DNA of 64,000 nucleotides from positions 7,068,001-7,132,000 of the forward strand of contig NZ_JACHND010000001.1 in assembly GCF_014205275.1 (NCBI RefSeq). Direction: 5' to 3'. Within the stretch, counting starts at the first letter, position 1. Every line of letters begins with the position of its first letter. Below are positions 19,815-27,025 of this stretch, one piece after another. This stretch comes from Sphaerisporangium siamense (GTDB lineage: Bacteria > Actinomycetota > Actinomycetes > Streptosporangiales > Streptosporangiaceae). Under the pieces are notes generated by a model. The model had not been told where the DNA came from. It was given only the letters and a program-made list of their open reading frames with translations, and did not search any database. The position numbers and the translations under genes are program-made.

Positions 19815-20495
19815 ATGGCCAACAAGCCCGCAGACCCAGAGCGCCCGGGGCGCGTCAAGCAGCTCCGCATGATCGCTCAGATCATCCAGAAGGCCAACCC
19901 GAAGGGCATGCCGATCGTCTACGCGTCGGCGCTCGGCACTTTGGCCGTTTTCGTCGTGCTCGGGCTCGTGACGGGTCTGGTGTGGCAGCTCATCGTGCTC
20001 GGCCTCATGGTCGCCGTGACGGTCGGCATGGTCGTGTTCGGGCAGCTCGCCCAGCGCGCGCAGTACTCCATGCTCGACGGCCAGCCCGGCGCGGCCGCCG
20101 CCATCCTGCAGAGCATGCGCGGCAACTGGCAGGTCACCCCGGCCGTCGCCGTCACCCGCGACCAGGACGTCGTCCACCGCGCCGTCGGCTACCCCGGCAT
20201 CGTCCTGGTGTCGGAAGGCCCCGGCAACCGCGTGCAGAAGATGCTCGTGGCCGAGAAGAAGCGCGTCCAGCGCGTGGCGATCGACGTGCCGGTGTACGAC
20301 ATCCAGTGCGGCGAGGGCGAGGGCCAGGTGCCCCTCAAGAAGCTCCAGCGCCACATGATGAAGCTGCCGCGCAACCTCAAGAAGCAGGCGGTGTCGGAGG
20401 TCAACTACCGGCTCCGCGCGCTGCCCCAGACCCTTCCCATGCCCAAGGGCCCGATGCCCAGAGGCGCGCGCATGCCGCGCGGCAAGATCCGCTGA
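19815..20495 (+). CDS. DUF4191 family membrane protein
   Basis: A 226-residue protein: basic N-terminus, two transmembrane helices at about residues 33-52 and 56-76, then a soluble C-terminal domain beginning SMLDGQPGAAAAILQSMRGNW and ending in a basic MPRG-rich tail. This is the DUF4191 family, conserved in actinobacteria next to lipA and glnA; function unknown. The C-terminal part (VLVSEGPGNRVQKMLVAEKKRVQR) resembles no enzyme I know. The stop overlaps the ATG of the methyltransferase gene by one base (TGATG), so the two are coupled. Confidence 0.87.
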   Translation: MANKPADPERPGRVKQLRMIAQIIQKANPKGMPIVYASALGTLAVFVVLGLVTGLVWQLIVLGLMVAVTVGMVVFGQLAQRAQYSMLDGQPGAAAAILQSMRGNWQVTPAVAVTRDQDVVHRAVGYPGIVLVSEGPGNRVQKMLVAEKKRVQRVAIDVPVYDIQCGEGEGQVPLKKLQRHMMKLPRNLKKQAVSEVNYRLRALPQTLPMPKGPMPRGARMPRGKIR

Positions 20496-21307
20496 TGTCC
20501 GTTCCCACCTCGGCGGGGGTCTCCCGCGGCCCGGTGGCCGCGGCGCCGACCGTGCGGGCCAACCGCCGCTGGTGGGACTCCGCCGCCGACGACTACCAGT
20601 CCGAGCACGGCGCGTTCCTGCGGGACGACGGCTTCGTCTGGTGCCCCGAGGGGCTGGACGAGGCCGAGGCCCGGCTGCTCGGCGAGGTGCGCGGCCTGCG
20701 CGTGCTGGAGATCGGGTGCGGGGCCGGGCAGTGCGGGCGGTGGCTGGCCTCGCAGGGGGCCGTGGTCGCGGCCTTCGACCTGTCCTTCCGCCAGTTGCAG
20801 CACTCCCGCCGCATCGACGAGGAGCGCGGGTCGCGCCTGCCGGTCGTGCAGGCCGACGCGGGCCGCATCCCGTTCGCCGGCGCCTCCTTCGACCTGGCGT
20901 GCTCGGCGTTCGGCGCGCTGCCGTTCGTCACGGACGCGGGCGCGGTGCTGGCGGAGGTCCGGCGGGTGCTGCGCCCGGGCGGGCGGCTGGTGTTCTCGGT
21001 GAGCCACCCGATCCGCTGGGCCTTCCCCGACGATCCGGGGCCGCGCGGGCTGACCGCCGACCGGTCCTACTTCGACCGGGCGCCGTACGTCGAACACGAC
21101 GAGCACGGCGAGGTGTCCTACGTCGAGCACCACCGCACGCTGGGCGACTGGGTGGCGGCGATCGTGTCGGCGGGCCTGGCGCTCACCTCGGTGACCGAGC
21201 CGGAGTGGCCGGCGGGCCACGACCGAGTTTGGGGCGGCTGGAGCCCGCTGCGCGGCCGTCACATCCCGGGGACGGCCATCTTCACCTGCGTGCGGCCCGA
21301 CGGCTAG
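20495..21307 (+). CDS. Class I SAM-dependent methyltransferase
   Basis: A 270-residue methyltransferase of the UbiE/Methyltransf_11 type. The SAM-binding motif I is VLEIGCGAGQCGRWL, motif II is AFDLSFRQL, and the post-motif segment DLACSAFGALPFV precedes LRPGGRLVFSVSHPIRW. The N-terminal NRRWWDSAADDYQSEHG block recurs in actinobacterial homologues beside DUF4191. The methyl acceptor is unknown. It begins within the DUF4191 stop codon and ends with a 4-bp overlap with the convergent RDD gene. Confidence 0.87.
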   Translation: MSVPTSAGVSRGPVAAAPTVRANRRWWDSAADDYQSEHGAFLRDDGFVWCPEGLDEAEARLLGEVRGLRVLEIGCGAGQCGRWLASQGAVVAAFDLSFRQLQHSRRIDEERGSRLPVVQADAGRIPFAGASFDLACSAFGALPFVTDAGAVLAEVRRVLRPGGRLVFSVSHPIRWAFPDDPGPRGLTADRSYFDRAPYVEHDEHGEVSYVEHHRTLGDWVAAIVSAGLALTSVTEPEWPAGHDRVWGGWSPLRGRHIPGTAIFTCVRPDG

Positions 21308-21765
21308 AGGCGGACCACCACGGTGCGGGCGGCGCGGTCGTGCAGGCCGCGCTGGTCGCGGTCCCAGATCAGGGCGGGGACGGCCAGGCACAGCAGCAGC
21401 GTGCGCAGCAGGACGGCGCCGAACGGCGGCCGGCCGCCGCCGTCCAGGGAGGCGACCCTGATGCCGAACAGCCTCATGCCGAACGTCATGCCGATCGAGC
21501 CGACCAGCAGGACGTACTCCGCCGCGAAGACCAGCAGGCCGAGCCAGCCGGCGTGGCGCGGGTCGGCCTGGAGCAGGCCGCGGGTGATCGCCCACGTGCA
21601 GATCAGCCAGTCGACCATGATCGCGCCGAGCCGCCTGCCGAACCTGCCGACCGAGCCGCTGCCCTGCTCGGGGAGGCCGAGGCGCTCGCCGGGGTAGCCG
21701 AGATCGACCCCCGCGGCGCGGGTGCCGCTGATCCACGTCTGGGTCCACCTGGGCTGCTTGTCCAT
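21304..21765 (-). CDS. RDD family membrane protein
   Basis: A 153-residue protein with a soluble N-terminal stretch of about 40 residues, then the RDD domain. The family Arg (GRRLGAIMVDW, in place of the first R-D pair) and a late Asp-containing RDQRGLHDRAARTVVV motif are present, with three hydrophobic helices between. RDD proteins are small membrane proteins proposed to act in ion or small-molecule transport; specificity is not known. Position between a methyltransferase and glnA is conserved in many actinobacteria as I recall. The start at 21765 is leaderless, and the gene diverges from glnA. Confidence 0.85.
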   Translation of the reverse strand: MDKQPRWTQTWISGTRAAGVDLGYPGERLGLPEQGSGSVGRFGRRLGAIMVDWLICTWAITRGLLQADPRHAGWLGLLVFAAEYVLLVGSIGMTFGMRLFGIRVASLDGGGRPPFGAVLLRTLLLCLAVPALIWDRDQRGLHDRAARTVVVRL

Positions 21766-21771
21766 GCAGGT

Positions 21772-21777
21772 AAGATA
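21772..21777 (-). promoter_or_regulatory. -10 box, leaderless promoter of the RDD gene
   Basis: On the minus strand TATCTT lies six bases before the ATG at 21765. Confidence 0.5.
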
Positions 21778-21820
21778 GCCGTTGGCCGTGGTGGTCGGTC
21801 CGGCGGCATACCCCCTCTGC

Positions 21821-21858
21821 TTAACACCGGTGAAACAAACGGGACACGGGGTGGAAAC
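21821..21858 (+). promoter_or_regulatory. GlnR box upstream of glnA
   Basis: TTAAC-N6-GAAAC-N6-GACAC-N6-GAAAC, matching the actinobacterial GlnR consensus gTnAC-n6-GAAAC repeated twice with exact six-base spacing throughout. It lies 50 bp before the glnA start, so nitrogen control of glnA by GlnR is expected. Confidence 0.85.
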
Positions 21859-21907
21859 GGGGCAGTCCTACGTTCGAGACTGCAAGCCCGTGCCCTTGGG
21901 AGGTTGG

Positions 21908-23332
21908 ATGTTCAGCTCCGCCGACGAAGTCCTGAAGTACATCAAGGACGAGGGGGTGCAGTTCGTCGACGTCAGGTTCACCGACCTGCCCGGCACGACG
22001 CACCACTTCACGTTCCCCGTCGAGAACTTCGGGGCCGGCGTCTTCTCCGACGGCCTGATGTTCGACGGGTCCTCGATCCGCGGTTTCCAGGCCATCCACG
22101 AGTCGGACATGCTCCTGCTGCCCGACCCGTCCACCGCCGTGCTGGACCCGTTCCGCAAGCACAAGACGCTCATCCTCAACTTCTTCGTGCACGACCCGCT
22201 GACGGGCGAGGCCTACAGCCGCGACCCGCGCAACGTGGCCCGCAAGGCCGAGGAGTACCTCAAGGGCACCGGCATCGCCGACACCGTGTTCTTCGGCCCG
22301 GAGGCCGAGTTCTACATCTTCGACGACGTGCGCTTCGCCAGCAGCGCCAGCGAGTCGTACTACCACATCGACTCGATCGAGGGCGCCTGGAACACCGGCA
22401 AGGCCCAGGAGGGCGGCAACCTCGGGTACAAGCCGCGCTACAAGGGCGGCTACTTCCCCGTCCCGCCGATGGACCACTTCACCGACCTGCGCTCGGAGAT
22501 GGTCCGCCAGCTGATCGACGCGGGCATCGAGACCGAGATGCAGCACCACGAGGTGGGCACCGCGGGCCAGGCCGAGATCGACTTCAAGTTCGGCACGCTG
22601 CTCAAGACCGCCGACAACCTGATGCTGTACAAGTACATCATCAAGAACACCGCGCTCAAGAACGGCCACACCGTCACGTTCATGCCCAAGCCGATCTTCG
22701 GTGACAACGGCTCCGGCATGCACTGCCACCAGTCCCTGTGGAAGGACGGCGAGCCCCTCTTCTACGACGAGGTCGGCTACGCGGGCCTGTCGGACATGGC
22801 GCGGTACTACATCGGCGGCCTGCTCAAGCACGCCCCCGCGCTGCTGGCCTTCACCAACCCGACGGTGAACTCCTACCACCGCCTGGTTCCGGGCTACGAG
22901 GCGCCGGTCAACCTGGTGTACTCCCAGCGCAACCGCTCGGCCTGCATCCGCATCCCGATCACCGGGTCCAACCCCAAGGCCAAGCGCATCGAGTTCCGGG
23001 TGCCCGACCCGTCCTGCAACCCGTACTTCGCGTTCGCCGCGCAGCTCATGGCGGGCCTGGACGGCATCCGCAACAAGATCGAGCCGCCCGCGCCGGTCGA
23101 CAAGGACCTCTACGAGCTCCCGCCCGAGGAGGCCGGCCAGGTCCCGCAGGTCCCCGGCACCCTGGCCGAGGTCCTCACCGCCCTGGAGGCCGACCACGAC
23201 TTCCTGCTCGAAGGCGGCGTCTTCACCCCCGACCTGATCGAGACCTGGATCAGCTACAAGCGCGAGAACGAGATCGACCCGATCCGCCTCCGCCCGCACC
23301 CGCACGAGTTCGAGCTCTACTACGACGTGTGA
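21908..23332 (+). CDS. glnA: Glutamine synthetase type I (adenylylated form)
   Basis: GlnA makes glutamine from glutamate, ammonia and ATP and is the main ammonium-assimilation enzyme. The 474-residue sequence begins [52 protein letters not shown] and NRSACIRIP carry the substrate and metal sites. Tyr402 in [10 protein letters not shown] is the adenylylation site, and the modifying enzyme glnE lies 17 kb downstream. A GGGAGG site precedes the ATG at 21908. A full GlnR box lies upstream and a 16-bp-stem terminator lies downstream, so it is a self-contained nitrogen-regulated unit. Confidence 0.97.
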   Translation: MFSSADEVLKYIKDEGVQFVDVRFTDLPGTTHHFTFPVENFGAGVFSDGLMFDGSSIRGFQAIHESDMLLLPDPSTAVLDPFRKHKTLILNFFVHDPLTGEAYSRDPRNVARKAEEYLKGTGIADTVFFGPEAEFYIFDDVRFASSASESYYHIDSIEGAWNTGKAQEGGNLGYKPRYKGGYFPVPPMDHFTDLRSEMVRQLIDAGIETEMQHHEVGTAGQAEIDFKFGTLLKTADNLMLYKYIIKNTALKNGHTVTFMPKPIFGDNGSGMHCHQSLWKDGEPLFYDEVGYAGLSDMARYYIGGLLKHAPALLAFTNPTVNSYHRLVPGYEAPVNLVYSQRNRSACIRIPITGSNPKAKRIEFRVPDPSCNPYFAFAAQLMAGLDGIRNKIEPPAPVDKDLYELPPEEAGQVPQVPGTLAEVLTALEADHDFLLEGGVFTPDLIETWISYKRENEIDPIRLRPHPHEFELYYDV

Positions 23333-23377
23333 CCGGTTACCGCGCATGTGACCCGCATGCCGCGCGTCGTGGAATCG

Positions 23378-23416
23378 GAAGCCCGTGGCAAGGTCTCGCA
23401 CCTTGCCACGGGCTTC
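23378..23416. terminator. Strong terminator hairpin after glnA
   Basis: A perfect 16-bp stem (GAAGCCCGTGGCAAGG with its complement) around a 7-nt loop TCTCGCA. Being symmetrical and placed between convergent genes, it can stop transcription from both sides. Confidence 0.88.
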
Positions 23417-23428
23417 TCGCATCCCCCG

Positions 23429-23995
23429 CTATGACTTGGCCGGTTCGGGGATGACGCCCCACATGAACGTGGAGCCCTTCAGGAGGGACTCCGTGGCTCT
23501 GATCCCGGTCAGGTGCTCGGCGAGCAGGAAGGCCGGCCCCTCGTAGAGCCGGGGAGACGATGGGAAGAGCCTGTCGATCTCTGTCATCGCGTCCGCGAGT
23601 TCGTCCGGAACCTCCGTCAGGTATCCCTCATCGCCTCCCCATGCGAATCTGATCTCACCGTCCTCACACCAATAGAAGTAGTCCAAGCACTTGATGCCGA
23701 GTGCGGCCTGGGAGACGAGGCGGGTGCCCTCGGAGAGCCTGGTGATCACGTCTTCGTCGGTGCCAAGCCAGTCGGGATCGAAGACGAACGTCCAATCTCC
23801 GAAGGAGGTGACGCCGAGAGGTCCCCTTGAGTAGTGATCGGCGTCATCGGGGAAGGGCCCCGGCGTGAAGTCCTCCCATCGGCCACCGAGACGTGCGACC
23901 ACCTGTTCAGGTGTGGCACGGACATAGATGAAGCTGTAGCACTCTTCGGCGTATTCGCCGCAGAGCCACGAGATGTCGAGGGGCCTCATGGTCAT
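23429..23995 (-). CDS. DUF6461-like protein
   Basis: A 188-residue acidic cytosolic protein. The order ISWLCGEYAEECYSFIYVR, EQVVARLGG, GDWTFVFDPDWLG and LSEGTRLVS matches my memory of the DUF6461 family, which is common in actinobacterial accessory regions and has no known function; this assignment is moderate. No signal peptide, membrane helix or catalytic motif is visible. Starts at 23995 and 23989 are both possible. Its GC content and codon use look clearly less extreme than its neighbours (more A/T in third positions), a hint of recent acquisition. It is convergent with glnA across the terminator. Confidence 0.7.
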   Translation of the reverse strand: MTMRPLDISWLCGEYAEECYSFIYVRATPEQVVARLGGRWEDFTPGPFPDDADHYSRGPLGVTSFGDWTFVFDPDWLGTDEDVITRLSEGTRLVSQAALGIKCLDYFYWCEDGEIRFAWGGDEGYLTEVPDELADAMTEIDRLFPSSPRLYEGPAFLLAEHLTGIRATESLLKGSTFMWGVIPEPAKS

Positions 23996-24275
23996 GTCGT
24001 CATGATGCCAGCCGACTCCGACAGATAACCGTTGTCGCCTGCGCATTCTCGGAGCCGGTCGCCGACGCGCGCACCGCCCACCGAGGAATGCGCTCGGAGC
24101 CGGAAGGCGCGGTACGCGGATGGCCGTTTCCGGGGCGGAGCGGACCTGTTCTTGGGGTAACGGGGAGACCGGGCGGTGGCTTTTGGGGTGGGCGAGACGT
24201 CGGGGAGAGCCGGGGGTTAAGGATGGCTGGGTAAGATCGCACTAATTGTCAGGTTTCGAGCGCCGAAGGCATCCC

Positions 24276-24830
24276 ATGGCCACCTACTGGGATCTCAAGC
24301 ACCGTCTGGGCGAGGCGATCAACGCGCACGACCTCCAGGGAGTGCTCGACTGCTACAGCCCGGACGCCGTGTACGTGACGCCGTCGGGCGTGGCACAAGG
24401 GCACGGCGAGATCGCCTGGGTCTACGAGCAGCTGTTCACGGGGTTCCCGGACTTCCACGCGACGGCCTGGTTCGAGGTCGGGGACTGTGACAACCCGGCG
24501 GTCACCGAATGGACCTACACCGGCACGCACACGGGGCCCCTCCTGCTGCCGGACGGGCGGGAGATCGAGGGCACCGGCCGCGCCGTGACCGTCCGCGCCA
24601 CCTGCGCCAGCCACGTCGAGAACGGCAAGATCAGCACGCATCGGGAGTACTTCGACCAGCTTGAGCTGTACAGCCAACTCGGCTTCGGCCTGGCCAGGCT
24701 CGAACCGGAGGCGGCATTCCCCGTCCGCACCTGCTCCGCGGACGACGGCCGGGCGCCGGCGGAGGCGCGGATACAGGTCCTCTATGACGACCACCGCGGA
24801 CATCCGGCGTTGGGCCACGGCGCCGCCTGA
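24276..24830 (+). CDS. SnoaL/NTF2-like domain protein
   Basis: A 184-residue protein with the cone-shaped NTF2-like/SnoaL fold: helix EAINAHDLQGVLDCYSPDAVYV, then beta strands with FPDFHATAWFEVGD, EWTYTGTHTGP and the closing KISTHREYFDQLELYSQLG. Members range from polyketide cyclases to steroid isomerases to ligand-binding scaffolds; no decisive catalytic residues can be named. The last 40 residues after QLGFGLARLEPE are not part of the fold and are low in recognisable structure. I chose the ATG at 24276, with CGAAGG upstream; an in-frame TTG at 24246 is possible. A -10-like TAAGAT lies at 24232. Confidence 0.78.
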   Translation: MATYWDLKHRLGEAINAHDLQGVLDCYSPDAVYVTPSGVAQGHGEIAWVYEQLFTGFPDFHATAWFEVGDCDNPAVTEWTYTGTHTGPLLLPDGREIEGTGRAVTVRATCASHVENGKISTHREYFDQLELYSQLGFGLARLEPEAAFPVRTCSADDGRAPAEARIQVLYDDHRGHPALGHGAA

Positions 24831-24882
24831 GGTCGAGGAGAGCGGCCACTTCCGGTTCCGCGGTCCGCTCCCCTCGGCCGGG

Positions 24883-25065
24883 TCAGGGGCGGCGGGGCTT
24901 GCCGTGCTTGATGTCGACGACCGGGCCGGGCGTGATCGGGGTGTTGATGATGCCCTTGGTGAGGGCGCCGGTGAGGTCGGCGACGGCGGCGAAGAGGGTC
25001 GCGACGAGGTCCTTGGCGTCCACGTCGCCCTTGACGTGCTTGGCGTTCTCGGCGTCGCTCGACAT
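24883..25065 (-). CDS. Small protein of unknown function (60 aa)
   Basis: Sixty residues beginning MSSDAENAKHVKGDVDAKDL, with a mildly hydrophobic middle (LVATLFAAVADLTGALTKGI) and a basic end. An AGGAGG ribosome site lies seven bases before the ATG at 25065, which is unusually strong here and supports the gene. I do not recognise the family. The 20-residue middle is too polar for a confident membrane helix, so an amphipathic peripheral helix is more likely. It is divergent from the next small gene. Confidence 0.6.
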   Translation of the reverse strand: MSSDAENAKHVKGDVDAKDLVATLFAAVADLTGALTKGIINTPITPGPVVDIKHGKPRRP

Positions 25066-25323
25066 GGTCCGTCCTCCTGGTGAACGATGGCCTGTACGGT
25101 ATCTGCGCCTCCTATACACGATATATCTCGTCAACCTGACATGTCCACCGCGTCGCCCCGCCCGCCCACCTCCGCCGGAGGGACCACAGGCCGGGCCGGA
25201 TACCCTTACGGAAGTCAGGCCTCGTCATCCCCCGCCCGCGGACCTTCGCACGGAGCACCGCTCCGCGGCGGGCGCCCGCGGGCTCCCGCGACGGGGCCGT
25301 CCGGTCGAGCGGAAGGCAGTGCA

Positions 25324-25506
25324 GTGTTCGGTCGCAAGCCCCTCGAAGAACGCCTGGCCGAGCGTCGCGCCCAGTTGCCCCCGCTCCGCGAGGGCCGGCA
25401 CTTCGAACACGGCCCGGCCAAGTTCGTGTTCATCTTCCTGATCGTGTTCGTCGTGCTGGGCCACTTCGTCGGCCTCTTCGTGCTGATGGCCCTGGACCTG
25501 CACTGA
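25324..25506 (+). CDS. Small single-pass membrane protein (60 aa)
   Basis: Sixty residues: a basic cytosolic part (VFGRKPLEERLAERRAQLPPL) followed by one transmembrane helix (FVFIFLIVFVVLGHFVGLFVLMAL) ending in DLH. GGAAGG lies seven bases before the GTG at 25324. The reading frame continues 80 codons upstream, but that part is Pro/Gly-rich and lacks a ribosome site. Function unknown. It precedes the copper locus by about 30 bp to the promoter, but a separate promoter suggests it is not part of that operon. Confidence 0.65.
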   Translation: MFGRKPLEERLAERRAQLPPLREGRHFEHGPAKFVFIFLIVFVVLGHFVGLFVLMALDLH

Positions 25507-25534
25507 CGGCGCCGGCCAGGCACACCAGACCTCT

Positions 25535-25564
25535 TTGACAAACCCCGGGGGGGTATATTACGGT
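25535..25564 (+). promoter_or_regulatory. Copper-responsive promoter with CsoR-like operator
   Basis: TTGACA (25535-25540), an 18-bp spacer, then TACGGT. The spacer contains AACCCCGGGGGGGTATA, a G/C-run palindrome like CsoR operators. Repression by a CsoR-type copper sensor is inferred; no csoR gene is in the window. Confidence 0.6.
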
Positions 25565-25649
25565 CATGAGCGTGTCGAGGTACCCCAACCGGGTAGCCGT
25601 ACATATGACGGGCAACGGAAACCGCCCGCCTCACGACCAAGGAGATGAC

Positions 25650-25862
25650 ATGAACACCGCCACCTACACCGTCGAGGGCATGACCTGCGGACACTGCGTC
25701 AGCTCGGTGAAGGAGGAGGTCGGCGAGGTCGAGGGCGTCGGCGCCGTCGACGTCGACCTGGCCACCGGGCTGCTCACCGTGTCCGGCGACGGCCCGCTGG
25801 ACTCCGAGAAGATCGTCGCCGCGGTCGAGGCCGCGGGCTATCACGTGGCGGCCAGGCCATGA
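25650..25862 (+). CDS. copZ: Copper chaperone (heavy-metal-associated domain)
   Basis: A 70-residue single HMA domain with the ferredoxin-like fold. The metal-binding motif GMTCGHC has cysteines at 13 and 16; the Tyr in AGYHV near the C-terminus is typical of copper chaperones. It would carry Cu(I) in the cytosol to a CopA ATPase. AAGGAG precedes the ATG at 25650 by six bases. It follows a CsoR-like promoter and its stop overlaps the start of the secreted His-rich protein gene (ATGA). Its expected partner, CopA, is present here only as a fragment. Confidence 0.9.
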   Translation: MNTATYTVEGMTCGHCVSSVKEEVGEVEGVGAVDVDLATGLLTVSGDGPLDSEKIVAAVEAAGYHVAARP

Positions 25863-26818
25863 ACGCCCCTGCCCGCTTCGGGGCCTACGTGCTCGGGCTC
25901 GCCGTCGTCTTCGGCGGCGCGCTCGGCGCGGGCCGGGCCGTGGGCCCGCTGGGCGCTCCCGCCGAGGCGGAGCACGCCGCCGCCCCCGGCCGTACGGCCG
26001 CACCGATCGCCGCTGATACCCCCGGGGGGCTCCAGGTGTCCGAGAACGGCTACACGCTCACTCCCGTCGGCGCGGCCATCGAGCCGGGCGAGACCACCGA
26101 CTACCGCTTCACGGTGACCGGCCCGGACGGCAGGCCGGTCACGGCGTACCAGGTCCAGCACGAGAAGAAGCTCCACTTCATCGTGGTCTCGCGCGACCTG
26201 GCCACCTTCCGGCACCTGCACCCGGTCGAGGCCGGGGGCGGCGTCTGGTCGGTGCCGCTCACGCTCCCGGCCGCCGGGGCCTACCGCGCCTTCGCCGACT
26301 TCGCTCCCGAGGGCGGCGAGGCCCTCACGCTCGGCGCCGACCTGTTCGTGCCGGGCGCCTACACGCCGGGGCCTCTCCCCGCGGCCTCCCGCACGGCCAC
26401 CGTGGACGGCTACACCGTCACCCTCGGCGGCGACCTGACGGCGGGCAGGTCGAGCATGCTCACGCTGTCCGTCCGCAAGGACGGCCGCCCGGTCACCGAT
26501 CTGCAGCCGTACCTCGGCGCGTACGGCCACCTGGTGGCGCTGCGCGCGGGCGACCTGGCCTACCTGCACGTCCACCCCGACGGCGAGCCCGGCGACGGGA
26601 CCACGAAGCCGGGCCCCGACGTCGCCTTCCACGTCGAGGCGCCGAGCGCCGGGAGCTACCGCCTGTTCCTGGACTTCCGGCACGGCGGCGAGGTTCGCAC
26701 CGCCGCCTTCACGGTCACCGCGGGCCAGGCCGCGCCGGCGACGCCCGGCGCGTCCGAGAGCCCGGGCGGGCACGGCGGGTCCGGCGGGTCCGGCGGGTCC
26801 GGCGGGCACGGTCACTGA
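25859..26818 (+). CDS. Secreted or membrane-anchored His-rich copper-locus protein
   Basis: A 319-residue protein with an N-terminal hydrophobic segment (residues 9-27) acting as signal or anchor, and the rest extracellular. Two beta-sandwich-like repeats each contain a His cluster: HEKKLHFIVVSRDLATFRHLHP and GHLVALRAGDLAYLHVHPDG. The tail is Gly/Ser/His-rich (GGHGGSGG to GGHGH). Such proteins are frequent between copZ and copA in actinobacteria and probably bind copper outside the membrane; this role is inferred. Translation is coupled to copZ by an ATGA overlap. Confidence 0.75.
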   Translation: MNAPARFGAYVLGLAVVFGGALGAGRAVGPLGAPAEAEHAAAPGRTAAPIAADTPGGLQVSENGYTLTPVGAAIEPGETTDYRFTVTGPDGRPVTAYQVQHEKKLHFIVVSRDLATFRHLHPVEAGGGVWSVPLTLPAAGAYRAFADFAPEGGEALTLGADLFVPGAYTPGPLPAASRTATVDGYTVTLGGDLTAGRSSMLTLSVRKDGRPVTDLQPYLGAYGHLVALRAGDLAYLHVHPDGEPGDGTTKPGPDVAFHVEAPSAGSYRLFLDFRHGGEVRTAAFTVTAGQAAPATPGASESPGGHGGSGGSGGSGGHGH

Positions 26819-26840
26819 TCGAGAGACGGGAGGATCGGTG

Positions 26841-26936
26841 ATGGGTTCCGTCATCGACGACCGGCAGAACGTGGTCGAGCTCTCGATCGGCGGCATGACC
26901 TGCGCGTCCTGCGCCAACCGCGTCGAGCGCAAGCTG
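26841..26936 (+). pseudogene. copA: Truncated copper P-type ATPase (N-terminal metal site only)
   Basis: The frame starts with ATG at 26841 after a GGGAGG site and encodes VVELSIGGMTCASCANRVERKL, the first 30 residues of a CopA-type ATPase including the CxxC metal site. After the KL codons homology stops abruptly and the frame runs on through unrelated sequence to a stop at 27104 inside the thiolase gene. All transmembrane, phosphorylation (DKTGT) and ATP-binding segments are absent. The simplest reading is a deletion of about 2.2 kb that joined the copA start to the upstream region of the thiolase gene. Confidence 0.75.
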
Positions 26937-26989
26937 AGGACGGCCGTGACGGTGACCTTGCCCGTCATGTCGGCGCGCAACTACGGTTG

Positions 26990-27006
26990 CCGGAACAAAT
27001 GTCCGG
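26990..27006. promoter_or_regulatory. Inverted repeat upstream of the thiolase gene
   Basis: CCGGA-N7-TCCGG lies 19 bp before the thiolase GTG. It may be an operator; no regulator is identified. Confidence 0.35.
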
Positions 27007-27025
27007 AAAGAGAGGACGGCGTAGG

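Noticed and set aside
26017-26029. A second CsoR-like G/C-run palindrome
   Set aside because: It lies within the coding sequence of the His-rich protein and has no promoter boxes around it.
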